DNA of 42,620 nt, from assembly GCA_946500615.1 (NCBI GenBank), contig CAMMWP010000014.1, positions 1-42,620 of the forward strand. The letters run 5' to 3'. The notes beneath the pieces were generated by a model, which ran no database searches, was not told where the DNA came from, and saw only the letters and a program-made list of their open reading frames with translations. Made by a program: the position numbers and the translations under genes. The stretch comes from an uncultured Clostridium sp. Its GTDB lineage: Bacteria; Bacillota; Clostridia; TANB77; CAG-508. Shown here in pieces: positions 34,231-42,498 of the stretch. The number at the start of each line of letters is the position of its first letter. Position 1 is the stretch's first letter.

Positions 34231-34465
34231 TAGATACAGTTCATCCCTTCCACCCTAAGAGTAGGTATATGTTATATTTTTAAGAGTTCGAATGCGACCG
34301 GAATCGTTTTAGAAATTCTTATATATAAGTCGTAAAGGGTCCTGTTTTCGGGTATGGTTACGATTTAGATATTAGAATCTCTTAAACGGGAATTGGAGGG
34401 TAGCTGAGAACTCTTAAAAATATAACATATACCTACTCTTAGGGTAACTGTATTTAATGTTGTTC
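34222..34465. repeat. Family C palindromic element, intact copy
   Basis: The arms 34253-34289 and 34408-34444 are a perfect 37-bp inverted repeat, and further outer arms (GAACAATATTAGATACAGTT and AACTGTATTTAATGTTGTTC) pair imperfectly. The 118-base core is the inverse of the core at 37941-38059, while the arms are unrelated to that copy's arms. Inner pairing continues through TCGTTTTAGAAATTCTTATA. With the family B fragment it fills the 387-base gap before the metal permease gene. Confidence 0.75.
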
Positions 34466-34545
34466 AGAAAATTGCATAACAATTTTTCTAGTTGAATTAT
34501 AAAAAAATTTATGGTAATATATATAATACGAAAAAGGAGGAAAAA

Positions 34546-35400
34546 ATGTTAGAGATTTTAGAGCACACAATAGAAGATAGTATAAAACTAATTCCATTTC
34601 TATTCCTTACATATTTATTGATGGAATATATAGAACATAAAACAAAAGAAAAGACCAAAGAAACAATAAAAAAGTCGGGAAAATTTGGACCTTTTTTTGG
34701 AGCATTACTTGGTATTGTTCCACAATGTGGATTTTCTGTTTCTGCTACTAATTTATATGCGGCAAGAGTCATCACGCTAGGTACACTAATTGCTGTATAT
34801 TTGTCTACATCAGATGAGATGTTACCCATATTTTTATCAGAAGGTGTGGCAATAGATGTTATATTAAAAATATTAGCAATAAAATTAGTAATTGGTATGA
34901 TGGCAGGATTTCTAATTGACTTTGTACTAAGATTAAGGAATAAAAATGGACAAGAAGAAGAAAAAATTATTGATTTATGTGAAAAAGAACATTGCCATTG
35001 TGAACATGGAATCATTAAATCTGCTTTAAAACACACAGTAAACATCTTTATATTTATTTTTATCATAACATTTGTTATTAATTTAGCAATTCATATAATA
35101 GGAGAAGAAACGATTGCTTCATTTATGTTGGACAGACCTATTATAGGACCAATTGTATCTGGACTGATAGGATTAATTCCAAATTGTGCATCTTCAGTGA
35201 TTATTACGCAAATGTATTTAGAAAATATTATATCTGTTGGAACAATGATTGCAGGTTTATTAGTTGGTGCAGGTGTGGGACTAGCTGTATTATTTAGAAC
35301 AAATAAGGGCATAAAGGAAAATGTAAAGATTACAATTTTATTATATATAATCGGTGTCATATCAGGTATTTTCTTAGAATTAATTGGATTAAATATATAA
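34546..35400 (+). CDS. Putative manganese/arsenic-type metal permease (PF11449-like)
   Basis: AAAGGAGG precedes ATG 34546, giving 284 residues with about eight transmembrane helices in two similar halves. Each half carries a Pro-x-Cys motif in a helix: FGALLGIVPQCGFSVSATNL and LIGLIPNCASSVIITQMYL. The central loop has a Cys/His cluster, CEKEHCHCEHG, likely to bind metal. The pattern matches the 'arsenic efflux protein/putative manganese transporter' family of Firmicutes. No yybP-ykoY riboswitch is visible upstream. The ion exported or imported cannot be told from sequence. Confidence 0.82.
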   Translation: MLEILEHTIEDSIKLIPFLFLTYLLMEYIEHKTKEKTKETIKKSGKFGPFFGALLGIVPQCGFSVSATNLYAARVITLGTLIAVYLSTSDEMLPIFLSEGVAIDVILKILAIKLVIGMMAGFLIDFVLRLRNKNGQEEEKIIDLCEKEHCHCEHGIIKSALKHTVNIFIFIFIITFVINLAIHIIGEETIASFMLDRPIIGPIVSGLIGLIPNCASSVIITQMYLENIISVGTMIAGLLVGAGVGLAVLFRTNKGIKENVKITILLYIIGVISGIFLELIGLNI

Positions 35401-35408
35401 TAAAAGCC

Positions 35409-35444
35409 AAAAAAAGTGAAACATAAAAATTTCACTTTTTTTCT
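35409..35444. terminator. Bidirectional terminator
   Basis: AAAAAAAGTGAAA pairs with TTTCACTTTTTTT between convergent genes. Confidence 0.85.
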
Positions 35445-35453
35445 TTTCTATAC

Positions 35454-37778
35454 TTATTTCTTTTCATTTTTCTTAAAGTTGATAACAACAGCATCATCAT
35501 TATCAAATAAATATTTTGAATCTGTGGTATCTGTTTGAACAGGGTTGATTTCGTCTCTTTCATCTTTAAAGTCTAAATTTTTTAAATCAAATTTCTTTTT
35601 CGAAGTATCATCCTCTGTGGCAGTAGTAACACCATCTGAATATTTCCCAAAATCGAAAGTTTTGACTTTCTGCTTTTCTTTATATTTTGATTCTAGATAA
35701 TTAAATCTACCCGGACCTACCATTAATTTTCCACCAATGTCTTTTACTTTATAAGCACATATTTTATCTGTAAGCATACCTTGTAATTTGCCAGGTGTAA
35801 AGTAGTCAACATATGCCCATTTTGCATCACCATATTTAGGGGCATATTGTGTTTTTTCTGTATCAAAATCTACTTTATAGGTCCATTCTCTATGTGAACC
35901 AAATTCTGAAACCCACCATTGTAGTTCTTCTATAACTGCATTACCTGTAAATACTTTATTTGAACAATTTGATAAAATCGTATTTTTATAATTTTCTCTA
36001 GATTTTGGTGTATCTAACTGTGCTAAGTTTTGTGCAGAAATAATTGTTCCTACACGATATTTTCTATACATTGTAAAGATAGCTTCTGTTGCTTTACAAA
36101 TGAAATCAGGGAATTCATCAACATATAAGAAGTTAGGAACTCTTGAACTTTCGCTACCGGGTCTTCTTAAAACAGCATTTTGCATTGAAATTAAGAAAAA
36201 CATTCCGAAAGCTTGATGAGTTGATGACCCTAAGTCTCCACGTCTAGTACATACAAATGTAATATCTCCATTTGCAAGAGCTTTATCAAAATCTATATTA
36301 TTAAAACGATTACATAAAATTGATTTTACGCCCGGTAATCTTAGAAGGTTATCTAGTTGTGTGACAGCTGCATAAATATCTTTTTCTGTTTGTTGTTTTG
36401 CAATACCATCTTTGTAAAAACATTTTTTAAAATAAGCAAGTTGAATAGCATATTTTTCTTTCAATTCTTCATCATGAGCTAAAATTTCACACATTTTTTC
36501 AATTAAATCAAAATTCGTGAACATTTTTAGCATGTCTTCCATATTAGGAAGAGCACCTTCATTCATTCTAGGATACATTTCTTTCAATATAATAGCTAAA
36601 TTTTCTATAGCTTGAATAATGAAATCTTCTCTGTAAGCATCTTCAACTTCTTCATGAGCAGTATTATACATAGCCTTTAAAGCAGAAGATATGGTAATAG
36701 CTATTTTTGAAGGTTCATCATATACAAAAGGATTTAATCCCATTGAATTTGGATTAGAAGGATCAATGATATTATATTTAAACCCATAATTATCACATAC
36801 TTTAATCATATGATCAATTAGTTCATAATCAGGTGACATGATTTCCATTCCTAGATTTTTATAAATTGTTTCTCCATTATATGTTCCAAGGGTCATTTTT
36901 TTCATATAAGCATTATATACATCTTCTTTACCTTCAGTAGGAGAAAGCATTTCTAGTTTAAAGTTTTCATTTAAATAATCATTATCATAAGGTCTGTTTA
37001 AATAAGCAATACCTGTTTTTAAAGCAGTATATCCCATTTCTTTTCCCATTTCTCTAAAGAAATATTTCTTTTCAATATCTCTAGCAATCATCGGTTCAAA
37101 TACTAAAGAAGTTTTTCCTGTTCCAGATCCTCCACAAACAAATAAAGATAAATATCTAGAAACTTCTGGAATAATAATGGTTTTACCATAATCATGATCT
37201 GTACATAAAAAGACTTCACAAGTATAAACACCTCTGTCTTTTTTAGGATCTGACAAGTTAATACCTTTGTAATCCCAAATAGAACGAATTTGATCCAAGC
37301 TATCATTGACTCCAAGATATAACCATTTAAATATAGGGAATATAGTTACTAATGGCAAATAAAGTGAAATACTAATAAAAGCAGGTTTTACTAAATCAGA
37401 AAATTCTGTAATAATTTCTACGTAATTTGGTGCAGATAATAGTAATAACCAAAGTCCCATATTTAGCCATTGAGTGAACATAGAAACAGCAATTACATAT
37501 AACCCAATAACATATACATAAAAAATAGAAACTTTTTTCATGTTTGATGTTGCAAATTCTGAGCTTCCTGAAAATAAGAATGCGAATATAGGACAAGCTA
37601 ATGCCAATGTATATTGGATAGGTCCCCAATAAGAGTATGATACACCTGTAAATATCATAAGAAGCATTTCAACAATTCTATCAACAGCTAAATATACAGT
37701 TAATAGAGTTAGTATGTAAGTTGCAAATGTATTTCTGTTTATATTTAATTTCTTCAAAAAATTATCTATCAGCTTCAT
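35454..37778 (-). CDS. VirD4/TraG-type membrane ATPase (orphan coupling-protein-like)
   Basis: The 774-residue protein has about four transmembrane helices in the first 155 residues, a P-loop ATPase domain with Walker A CGGSGTGKTS (216-223 core) and Walker B FLYVDEF, followed by a TraM-recognition-like region (TEAIFTMYRKYRVGTIISAQNL). This is the architecture of type IV secretion coupling proteins that pump DNA or proteins. The C terminus is a charged tail. AAAGGA precedes the ATG. No relaxase, VirB4-type ATPase or other conjugation gene is present in the window, and flanking genes are housekeeping, so it is an orphan homologue, possibly with a chromosomal role. Confidence 0.82.
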   Translation of the reverse strand: MKLIDNFLKKLNINRNTFATYILTLLTVYLAVDRIVEMLLMIFTGVSYSYWGPIQYTLALACPIFAFLFSGSSEFATSNMKKVSIFYVYVIGLYVIAVSMFTQWLNMGLWLLLLSAPNYVEIITEFSDLVKPAFISISLYLPLVTIFPIFKWLYLGVNDSLDQIRSIWDYKGINLSDPKKDRGVYTCEVFLCTDHDYGKTIIIPEVSRYLSLFVCGGSGTGKTSLVFEPMIARDIEKKYFFREMGKEMGYTALKTGIAYLNRPYDNDYLNENFKLEMLSPTEGKEDVYNAYMKKMTLGTYNGETIYKNLGMEIMSPDYELIDHMIKVCDNYGFKYNIIDPSNPNSMGLNPFVYDEPSKIAITISSALKAMYNTAHEEVEDAYREDFIIQAIENLAIILKEMYPRMNEGALPNMEDMLKMFTNFDLIEKMCEILAHDEELKEKYAIQLAYFKKCFYKDGIAKQQTEKDIYAAVTQLDNLLRLPGVKSILCNRFNNIDFDKALANGDITFVCTRRGDLGSSTHQAFGMFFLISMQNAVLRRPGSESSRVPNFLYVDEFPDFICKATEAIFTMYRKYRVGTIISAQNLAQLDTPKSRENYKNTILSNCSNKVFTGNAVIEELQWWVSEFGSHREWTYKVDFDTEKTQYAPKYGDAKWAYVDYFTPGKLQGMLTDKICAYKVKDIGGKLMVGPGRFNYLESKYKEKQKVKTFDFGKYSDGVTTATEDDTSKKKFDLKNLDFKDERDEINPVQTDTTDSKYLFDNDDAVVINFKKNEKK

Positions 37779-37879
37779 CTAAAATATCCTTTCAAAATTT
37801 AAACTCATACATATATATTATCCTACAAAATAGCCAAAAAAACAAGACTTTTAGTTAAATTTGTTTGAAGTTTTTACAA

Positions 37880-38121
37880 TAAAAGTTACAGTTCAGACCT
37901 TTCAAGCTGAGGGGAGGCATATGATATATTTTTTTAGGTTCTCGGCTACCCTCCAATTTTCGTTTAAGAAATTCTAATATCTAAATCGTAACAATACCCG
38001 GAAACAGGACCTTTTACGACTTATATATAAGAATTTCTAAAACAATTCCGGTCGCATTCGAACCTAAAAAAAATATATCATATGCCTCCCCTCAACTTGA
38101 AAGGTCTGAACTGTAACTTTT
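37880..38121. repeat. Family C palindromic element, intact copy with long arms
   Basis: About 61 bases at 37880-37940 are inverted at 38060-38121 with one mismatch and one indel (outer end AAAAGTTACAGTTCAGACCT). The core 37941-38059, starting TCGGCTACCCTCC and ending CCGGTCGCATTC, matches the reverse complement of the core at 34290-34407. It lies between divergent genes (VirD4-like and DUF2508-like). Confidence 0.75.
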
Positions 38122-38221
38122 GAGTGTTATATCTCTAAATAGTAATTAATTTTTGAATCTGATGAGTATAAAAAAATATGTATTGGAATATACTATTACA
38201 AATATAAACGAGGTGAAAAAT

Positions 38222-38506
38222 ATGGTAGACGGTTATAGGCAAGAAAACGAGATAGAAACATTAAATGAAAGAGAAAAAGAAATAGAGCTAATTAAAAATA
38301 TTATTGATACAAGGAGAGAAATAAAAAATGTAGACACAAATTTTGAATATGCACAAGATGATTTAGTGGATTATTATATTTATCAAATGAAGGCGAACCA
38401 AGCAAAATTAAATTATTTGATCAAAATGGCAAAAATGAAGGGAATAACAGTAGATATGATTAATGATATAAAATATAGACTTTTAGATGACGAGGAAGTA
38501 GGGTAG
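38222..38506 (+). CDS. DUF2508-like (YaaL family) small protein
   Basis: GAGGTGAAA precedes ATG 38222, giving 94 residues; the in-frame start at 38153 has no ribosome binding site. The protein is helical and charged: EKEIELIKNIIDTRREIKNV, NFEYAQDDLVDYYIYQMKAN, KLNYLIKMAKMKGI. This is the pattern of DUF2508/YaaL, which in Firmicutes sits directly upstream of bofA, as it does here. Function unknown; the conserved context suggests a sporulation link. Confidence 0.8.
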   Translation: MVDGYRQENEIETLNEREKEIELIKNIIDTRREIKNVDTNFEYAQDDLVDYYIYQMKANQAKLNYLIKMAKMKGITVDMINDIKYRLLDDEEVG

Positions 38507-38574
38507 GTCTATTTGTCCAATTTTTAGCATAATTATTAGTAAAAGAATTTATATGCTATCTATTGGAGGGAAAA

Positions 38575-38835
38575 ATGGATTTAAATATCATTACATATTT
38601 AGCTTGTATCTGTTTCATATTCATTATTGGAAGAATTTTTATCGTTCCGATAAAAAAAATACTAAAGTTAATCTTAAATTCTATATTTGGAGGAATGATT
38701 ATATATATCATTAATTTAATAGGGGCAAATTTTGGATTTCATATAGGATTGAATATGATAAATAGTATCATTATAGGATTACTGGGATTACCGGGAGCAG
38801 TTTGTTTAATAATTGTTAAATTATTAGTAGGATAG
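38575..38835 (+). CDS. bofA: Pro-sigma-K processing inhibitor BofA family protein
   Basis: GGAGGG precedes ATG 38575; 86 residues with two or three transmembrane helices. Family features are IKKILKLILNSIFGGMIIYI, the NLIGANFGFHIGLNMINS loop and GLLGLPGAVCLIIVKLLV at the end. BofA holds the sigma-K protease inactive in the forespore membrane in Bacillus; clostridial relatives are less studied. It follows the DUF2508-like gene by 68 bases, the standard order. Confidence 0.87.
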   Translation: MDLNIITYLACICFIFIIGRIFIVPIKKILKLILNSIFGGMIIYIINLIGANFGFHIGLNMINSIIIGLLGLPGAVCLIIVKLLVG

Positions 38836-38857
38836 AAAAACAACAGTAGCATAATTA

Positions 38858-38930
38858 AATATTTTGACTCAATTTATTTTCACTTTGCTCCTAAGTAACT
38901 TAAAGTTTCATATTGTTTTATATACAATAA
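38858..38930. repeat. Family D repeat, reversed partial copy
   Basis: Read on the minus strand, TATTGTATATAAAACAATAT, GAAACTTTAAG and CAAAGTGAAAATAAA match the first half of the copies at 27070 and 32564. The second half is missing. Confidence 0.5.
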
Positions 38931-38967
38931 AAAAGGAAAATTGAGTCCAGCCTCAAAATTCCTTTTT
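38930..38967. terminator. Terminator of glmS (bidirectional)
   Basis: The 16-bp stem AAAAAGGAAAATTGAG / CTCAAAATTCCTTTTT ends just beyond the glmS stop. Confidence 0.85.
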
Positions 38968-38969
38968 AC

Positions 38970-40811
38970 CTATTCAACTGTAACAGATTTTGCTAAGTTC
39001 CTAGGTTTATCTACATCTAATCCCTTTTCTTTTGAAATATAATATGATAACAATTGTAAAGGAACAATAGCTAAAATTGGTGAGATAAATGGATGTACGT
39101 TAGGTATTTCTAATACAGTATCAAACATAGCCTTATCTATTTTTTGATTTGTAATAATCAGCGTTTTAGCACCACGCGTGATAACCTCTTGAATATTGCT
39201 AACCGTTTTTTCTACCAATGTAGGTTCTGTCATAATACCGACAACTGTTACATCTTTTTCAATTAAAGCAATAGGACCATGTTTTAATTCTCCAGCAGCA
39301 TAACTTTCAGAATGAATATAAGAAATTTCTTTTAATTTTAAAGAGCCTTCTTTTGCAACTGTTTCATCAACACCTCTACCGATAAAGAAAATATCTTTTT
39401 CTTGATAAATTCTTTTTGAAAACTGCTTAACAATATCTTCTAATTTCAAGCATTCTTCAATTTTTCTTGGTAAATCTAAAATTTCTTTTTTCAATTCACA
39501 TAAATGATCACATTTCTTTTCTAATGTTTCTGCAAAATAAATGGCTAATATAACCATCAAAATAACTTGTGAAGTATATGCTTTTGTAGAAGCAACTGCA
39601 ATTTCTGGACCGGCATGTGTATAAATAGAATAATCTGCTTCTCTTGTAATAGAGCTACCAATAACATTAGAAATAGCAAGTGTTTTGGCACCTTTTTGTT
39701 TTGACAATTTTAATGCTGCAATTGTATCTGCTGTTTCCCCTGATTGAGAAATAAAAATACACAATGTTTTGTCATCAATTAATGGATTTCTATATCTAAA
39801 TTCAGAAGCAATGTCTACTTCTGTTGGAATTCTACAAAGTTTTTCTATCACATTTTTTCCAACTAATCCAGCATGCATAGCTGTACCACAAGCGACAATA
39901 TAGATTTTATTTAAACTTGATAAATATTCTTTTGTGAATTTTAGTTCATCAAATTCACATTTTGAATTTTCACTAAACTTGGCACCAATGGTTTCACGAA
40001 TGGCTGTTGGTTGTTCATGAATTTCTTTTAACATAAAATCTTCATAACCATTTTTTTCACTACTAGCAGCGTCCCATTCAATGCTTTGAGTCTTTTTATT
40101 CACTGTATTTAAATCTTTATCATAAAATTCAGCAGAATCTCTTGATAAAAATACATATTCAAAATCATTTAAAAGATAGAAGTTTCTAGTGAATGACAAA
40201 ATAGCAGGAATGTCAGAAGAAATATAATTTTCATCGATTCTTTTTCCAATAACTAAAGGACTATCTTTTCTAACAACTACCATATTATCTGGAAAGTCTT
40301 TACAAATAACTTCTAAAGCAAAACTTCCTTTTAAATCAGAACAAGCATTTTTTACAGCTGTTAAGAATTTCATTTTTCCTGTTTCTTTTGTCTCTTTTGT
40401 ATAATAGTAATGAATTAAATTTGGAACAATTTCTGTATCTGTATCAGAATAAAAAGTATATCCATTATCCATTAAAAATTTTCTTAATTCATTATAATTC
40501 TCAATAATACCATTATGAACAACACTGAAAAATTTTGCATTATCTTGATGAGGATGAGCATTTTCTTTAGATGGTTTTCCATGTGTTGCCCATCTTGTAT
40601 GAGCAATTCCAATCGTACCTTCTAAATCATCAATTCCTTTTATATTATATAAATTTTTTACTCTTCCTTTATCCTTCATGACAACTAAACCTTCTGGTTC
40701 AATTGTTGAAATACCAGCAGAGTCATATCCTCTATATTCTAATCTTAAAAGTCCATTAATTAATATAGGGCTTGCTTTTTGTTTTCCTATATAACCTACA
40801 ATTCCACACAT
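38970..40811 (-). CDS. glmS: Glutamine-fructose-6-phosphate aminotransferase (GlmS)
   Basis: This enzyme makes glucosamine-6-phosphate from fructose-6-phosphate and Gln, the first step toward UDP-GlcNAc and peptidoglycan. The start ATG at 40811 (TGGAGG upstream) gives MCGIVGYIG, placing the nucleophile Cys directly after Met; 613 residues. The glutaminase domain has LLRLEYRGYDSAG and THGKPSKENAHPH. Two SIS isomerase domains follow (VACGTAMHAG, SQSGETADTIAAL, then FFIGRGVDETVAKEGSLKLK), and the C terminus PRNLAKSVTVE is intact. A glmS ribozyme lies in its 5' leader, giving feedback control by GlcN6P. Confidence 0.96.
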   Translation of the reverse strand: MCGIVGYIGKQKASPILINGLLRLEYRGYDSAGISTIEPEGLVVMKDKGRVKNLYNIKGIDDLEGTIGIAHTRWATHGKPSKENAHPHQDNAKFFSVVHNGIIENYNELRKFLMDNGYTFYSDTDTEIVPNLIHYYYTKETKETGKMKFLTAVKNACSDLKGSFALEVICKDFPDNMVVVRKDSPLVIGKRIDENYISSDIPAILSFTRNFYLLNDFEYVFLSRDSAEFYDKDLNTVNKKTQSIEWDAASSEKNGYEDFMLKEIHEQPTAIRETIGAKFSENSKCEFDELKFTKEYLSSLNKIYIVACGTAMHAGLVGKNVIEKLCRIPTEVDIASEFRYRNPLIDDKTLCIFISQSGETADTIAALKLSKQKGAKTLAISNVIGSSITREADYSIYTHAGPEIAVASTKAYTSQVILMVILAIYFAETLEKKCDHLCELKKEILDLPRKIEECLKLEDIVKQFSKRIYQEKDIFFIGRGVDETVAKEGSLKLKEISYIHSESYAAGELKHGPIALIEKDVTVVGIMTEPTLVEKTVSNIQEVITRGAKTLIITNQKIDKAMFDTVLEIPNVHPFISPILAIVPLQLLSYYISKEKGLDVDKPRNLAKSVTVE

Positions 40812-40859
40812 AATAAATCCTCCATTCAAGCAATTATCTGATTGCTTATGATAAATTTT

Positions 40860-41064
40860 AATTGTTACGACTAAATTTACTAAAATAAAGTAAAAGTCTG
40901 GAATTAAAGGTATGCAAATTAACTTATATATATTAACCTTTGTTACAATATTGCTATTGCTTTTTCATTAATACTTATGACCATAAGTTAAAGCCATCAA
41001 GGCATCCGCCGAATCTTTCGATAACCTTGAACCTCGTCAACACGTTAATCAGTGTCCGGGCGCT
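40860..41064 (-). ncRNA. glmS ribozyme/riboswitch in the glmS leader
   Basis: On the minus strand the leader has the conserved core in order: AGCGCC at the cleavage site (cleavage between 41064 and 41063), GTTGACGAGG, GGTTATCGAAAGATTCGGCG, then GATGCCTTGATGGC, followed by P3/P4-type hairpins. These are the consensus elements of the self-cleaving glmS ribozyme, which uses glucosamine-6-phosphate as cofactor and lowers glmS mRNA. The 3' limit is approximate. Confidence 0.93.
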
Positions 41065-41127
41065 AATGATAAAATGATAACACTCCTTTCTATAAATTTT
41101 CTTGCATACTTTAATTTACTTTATTAT

Positions 41128-41154
41128 ATTATACTAAAATGCAAAAATACGCAA
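41128..41154 (-). promoter_or_regulatory. Likely glmS promoter
   Basis: Minus-strand TATAAT at 41133-41128 lies 64 bases upstream of the ribozyme cleavage site. The -35 is weak (TTGCGT at 41154-41149, 15-base spacer). Confidence 0.4.
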
Positions 41155-41223
41155 GTCCTGTCAAAAAAATTATTTGTGGTAACGTTAAGTAAACAACAAT
41201 ATTAACCAATAAATTAAAAAATA

Positions 41224-41252
41224 TTGTAAATGAAAGAAGAACATGGTATAAT
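41224..41252 (+). promoter_or_regulatory. Promoter of the structured small transcript
   Basis: TTGTAA (41224-41229), 17-base spacer, TATAAT (41247-41252). A hairpin-rich leader begins about 7 bases downstream. Confidence 0.7.
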
Positions 41253-41462
41253 ATAAAAAGTACAATCTAAAGAGATTGTATAGTACATTGGAAAATAGGT
41301 GCTAAGCACCTCATAAAAACTGAGGCTGTTTTTAGCCTGTTTTTCTTTGTACAAAAAAATAAAAAAATGCCCCGGTCTTGAAAGGTAGACGAAAATATAT
41401 CTTTTAGCCAAAGATATATTTGGGAACGAACACAAGAAAATTGTGAATAGGGAAAGGAAAAT

Positions 41463-41609
41463 ATGGCTAGAAAGTTTTTTTCTAATAATGTATTAGAAGA
41501 AGTTATTAGAAATGGAGAGTCCTTGGGGGTAGATTCCATTGACGATCCAGCTGATTTTGGATTCGAAGAACCTCAAAATCAAGAAAAGGACGGATTAGAT
41601 TCTTTCTAA
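41463..41609 (+). CDS. Unknown 48-residue acidic small protein
   Basis: GGGAAAGGAAA precedes ATG 41463. The product starts MARKFFSNNVLEEVIRNGES and ends DGLDSF; it has no transmembrane helix or signal peptide. A basic/aromatic N terminus precedes an acidic Asp/Glu/Pro-rich C terminus. It has its own promoter and terminator and sits in a long structured transcript, which makes a real gene more likely than chance. I do not recognise a family. Confidence 0.55.
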   Translation: MARKFFSNNVLEEVIRNGESLGVDSIDDPADFGFEEPQNQEKDGLDSF

Positions 41610-41641
41610 TAAATCTGTGCCTCAGTTTTTTGTAAAGCAAG

Positions 41642-41668
41642 AGGGGCCTATTTTAGGACCCCTTTTGT
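41642..41668 (+). terminator. Terminator of the small transcript
   Basis: AGGGGCCT pairs with AGGACCCCT (one bulge) and is followed by TTTT. Confidence 0.7.
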
Positions 41669-41730
41669 GATGTATAAAAAACAATAATACGATATCTTTT
41701 ATGTAGTATTTTCAAATCATAGTGTATCTT

Positions 41731-41760
41731 GGAAAGTCTGAACTGTAAACTAGTATAAAT
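41731..41760. repeat. Terminal fragment of a family C element
   Basis: GGAAAGTCTGAACTGTAAAC resembles the outer end of the element at 38121 (GAAAGGTCTGAACTGTAAC). No core or second arm is present. The remainder of the 328-base gap 41610-41937 contains the small-transcript terminator and the hpt promoter. Confidence 0.35.
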
Positions 41761-41782
41761 TGTAAATATATGTACAATTTTA

Positions 41783-41811
41783 TTGATATTATGAGAACTT
41801 TCTTATATAAT
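41783..41811 (+). promoter_or_regulatory. Promoter of hpt
   Basis: TTGATA (41783-41788), 17-base spacer, TATAAT (41806-41811). Confidence 0.7.
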
Positions 41812-41937
41812 ACAATCAGTAAAAGAAAAGGTTATGGGTAATCCAATGTAATAAAACCTAAATATAAGTAAAGGGATATGATTGAGAAGATAACATTTTC
41901 CCTCAAACATGTACCTAGAAAGGAATAGGGGATTAAT

Positions 41938-42456
41938 ATGAATGTATTAATAAACGAAACAAGAATTGAAAAAAGATTAGATGAAATGGCAAAAGAAATA
42001 GACAAAAACTATGAAGGAAAAGAAATCATTTTAATAGGAATTTTAAAAGGCTCTGTAGTATTCATGGTAGAATTAGCAAAACGATTAAAAACAAAGGTAC
42101 AATTCGAATTTATTGAAGTGTCAAGCTATGAAGGAACAGAAAGCACAGGAAAAGTCAAAATCGTAAAAGATATTAAAAATAGTATTGAAGGAAAAGATGT
42201 ACTAATTATAGAAGATATTATTGATACAGGAACAACGTTAGCATTTTTAAAGGAATATCTAATGTTAAAAAAGCCAAATAGTCTAAAAATTGCAACATTA
42301 CTTAGTAAACCATCAAGAAGAACGAAAGAATTACAAGTAGAGTATATTGGGTTTAGAATTGAAGACAAATTTGTAGTAGGGTATGGATTAGATTATAATC
42401 AAAATTATAGAAACTTACCATATATTGGATATGTAGAAAGTGAACAAGATTTTTAA
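41938..42456 (+). CDS. hpt: Hypoxanthine phosphoribosyltransferase
   Basis: The enzyme joins hypoxanthine or guanine to PRPP in purine salvage. The 172-residue protein has ILIGILKGSVVFMVELAKRL, the FIEVSSYEGTESTGKVKIVK flexible loop, the PRPP-binding motif VLIIEDIIDTGTTL and the DKFVVGYGLDYNQNYRNLPY hood segment. Length is normal. The ribosome binding site is AGGGGA 5 bases before ATG. Transcribed alone from a consensus-like promoter. Confidence 0.94.
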   Translation: MNVLINETRIEKRLDEMAKEIDKNYEGKEIILIGILKGSVVFMVELAKRLKTKVQFEFIEVSSYEGTESTGKVKIVKDIKNSIEGKDVLIIEDIIDTGTTLAFLKEYLMLKKPNSLKIATLLSKPSRRTKELQVEYIGFRIEDKFVVGYGLDYNQNYRNLPYIGYVESEQDF

Positions 42457-42498
42457 ATAAGGGGAAAAAGCAGTAATGTTTTTTCTCTCATTTTTTTA

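Larger units (their letters stand above)
41259..41668 (+). ncRNA. Candidate structured transcript carrying a 48-codon ORF
   Basis: Between the promoter at 41224 and a terminator at 41642, the leader forms successive hairpins: GTACAATCT/AGATTGTA, AGGTGC/GCACCT, AGGCT/AGCCT, GTCT/AGAC and AAATATATCTTT/AAAGATATATTT. The segment AAAAACTGAGGC (41315-41326) is perfectly complementary to GCCTCAGTTTTT (41619-41630) beyond the ORF, which would close the RNA into one domain of about 300 bases. I recognise no known RNA family. Confidence 0.5.

Noticed and set aside
34290..34305. GTTCGAATGCGACC inside family C resembles a tRNA T-arm (GGTTCGAATCC).
   Set aside because: No acceptor stem, D arm, anticodon arm or CCA context is present, and the rest folds as one long hairpin.
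34465..34545. A yybP-ykoY manganese riboswitch ahead of the metal permease.
   Set aside because: No conserved loop sequences seen; the leader is short and plain.
41259..41668. tmRNA-like idea: an RNA with pairing ends and an internal ORF.
   Set aside because: No tRNA-like Ala acceptor domain and no ANDE..ALAA-type tag; the ORF has its own Shine-Dalgarno and start.
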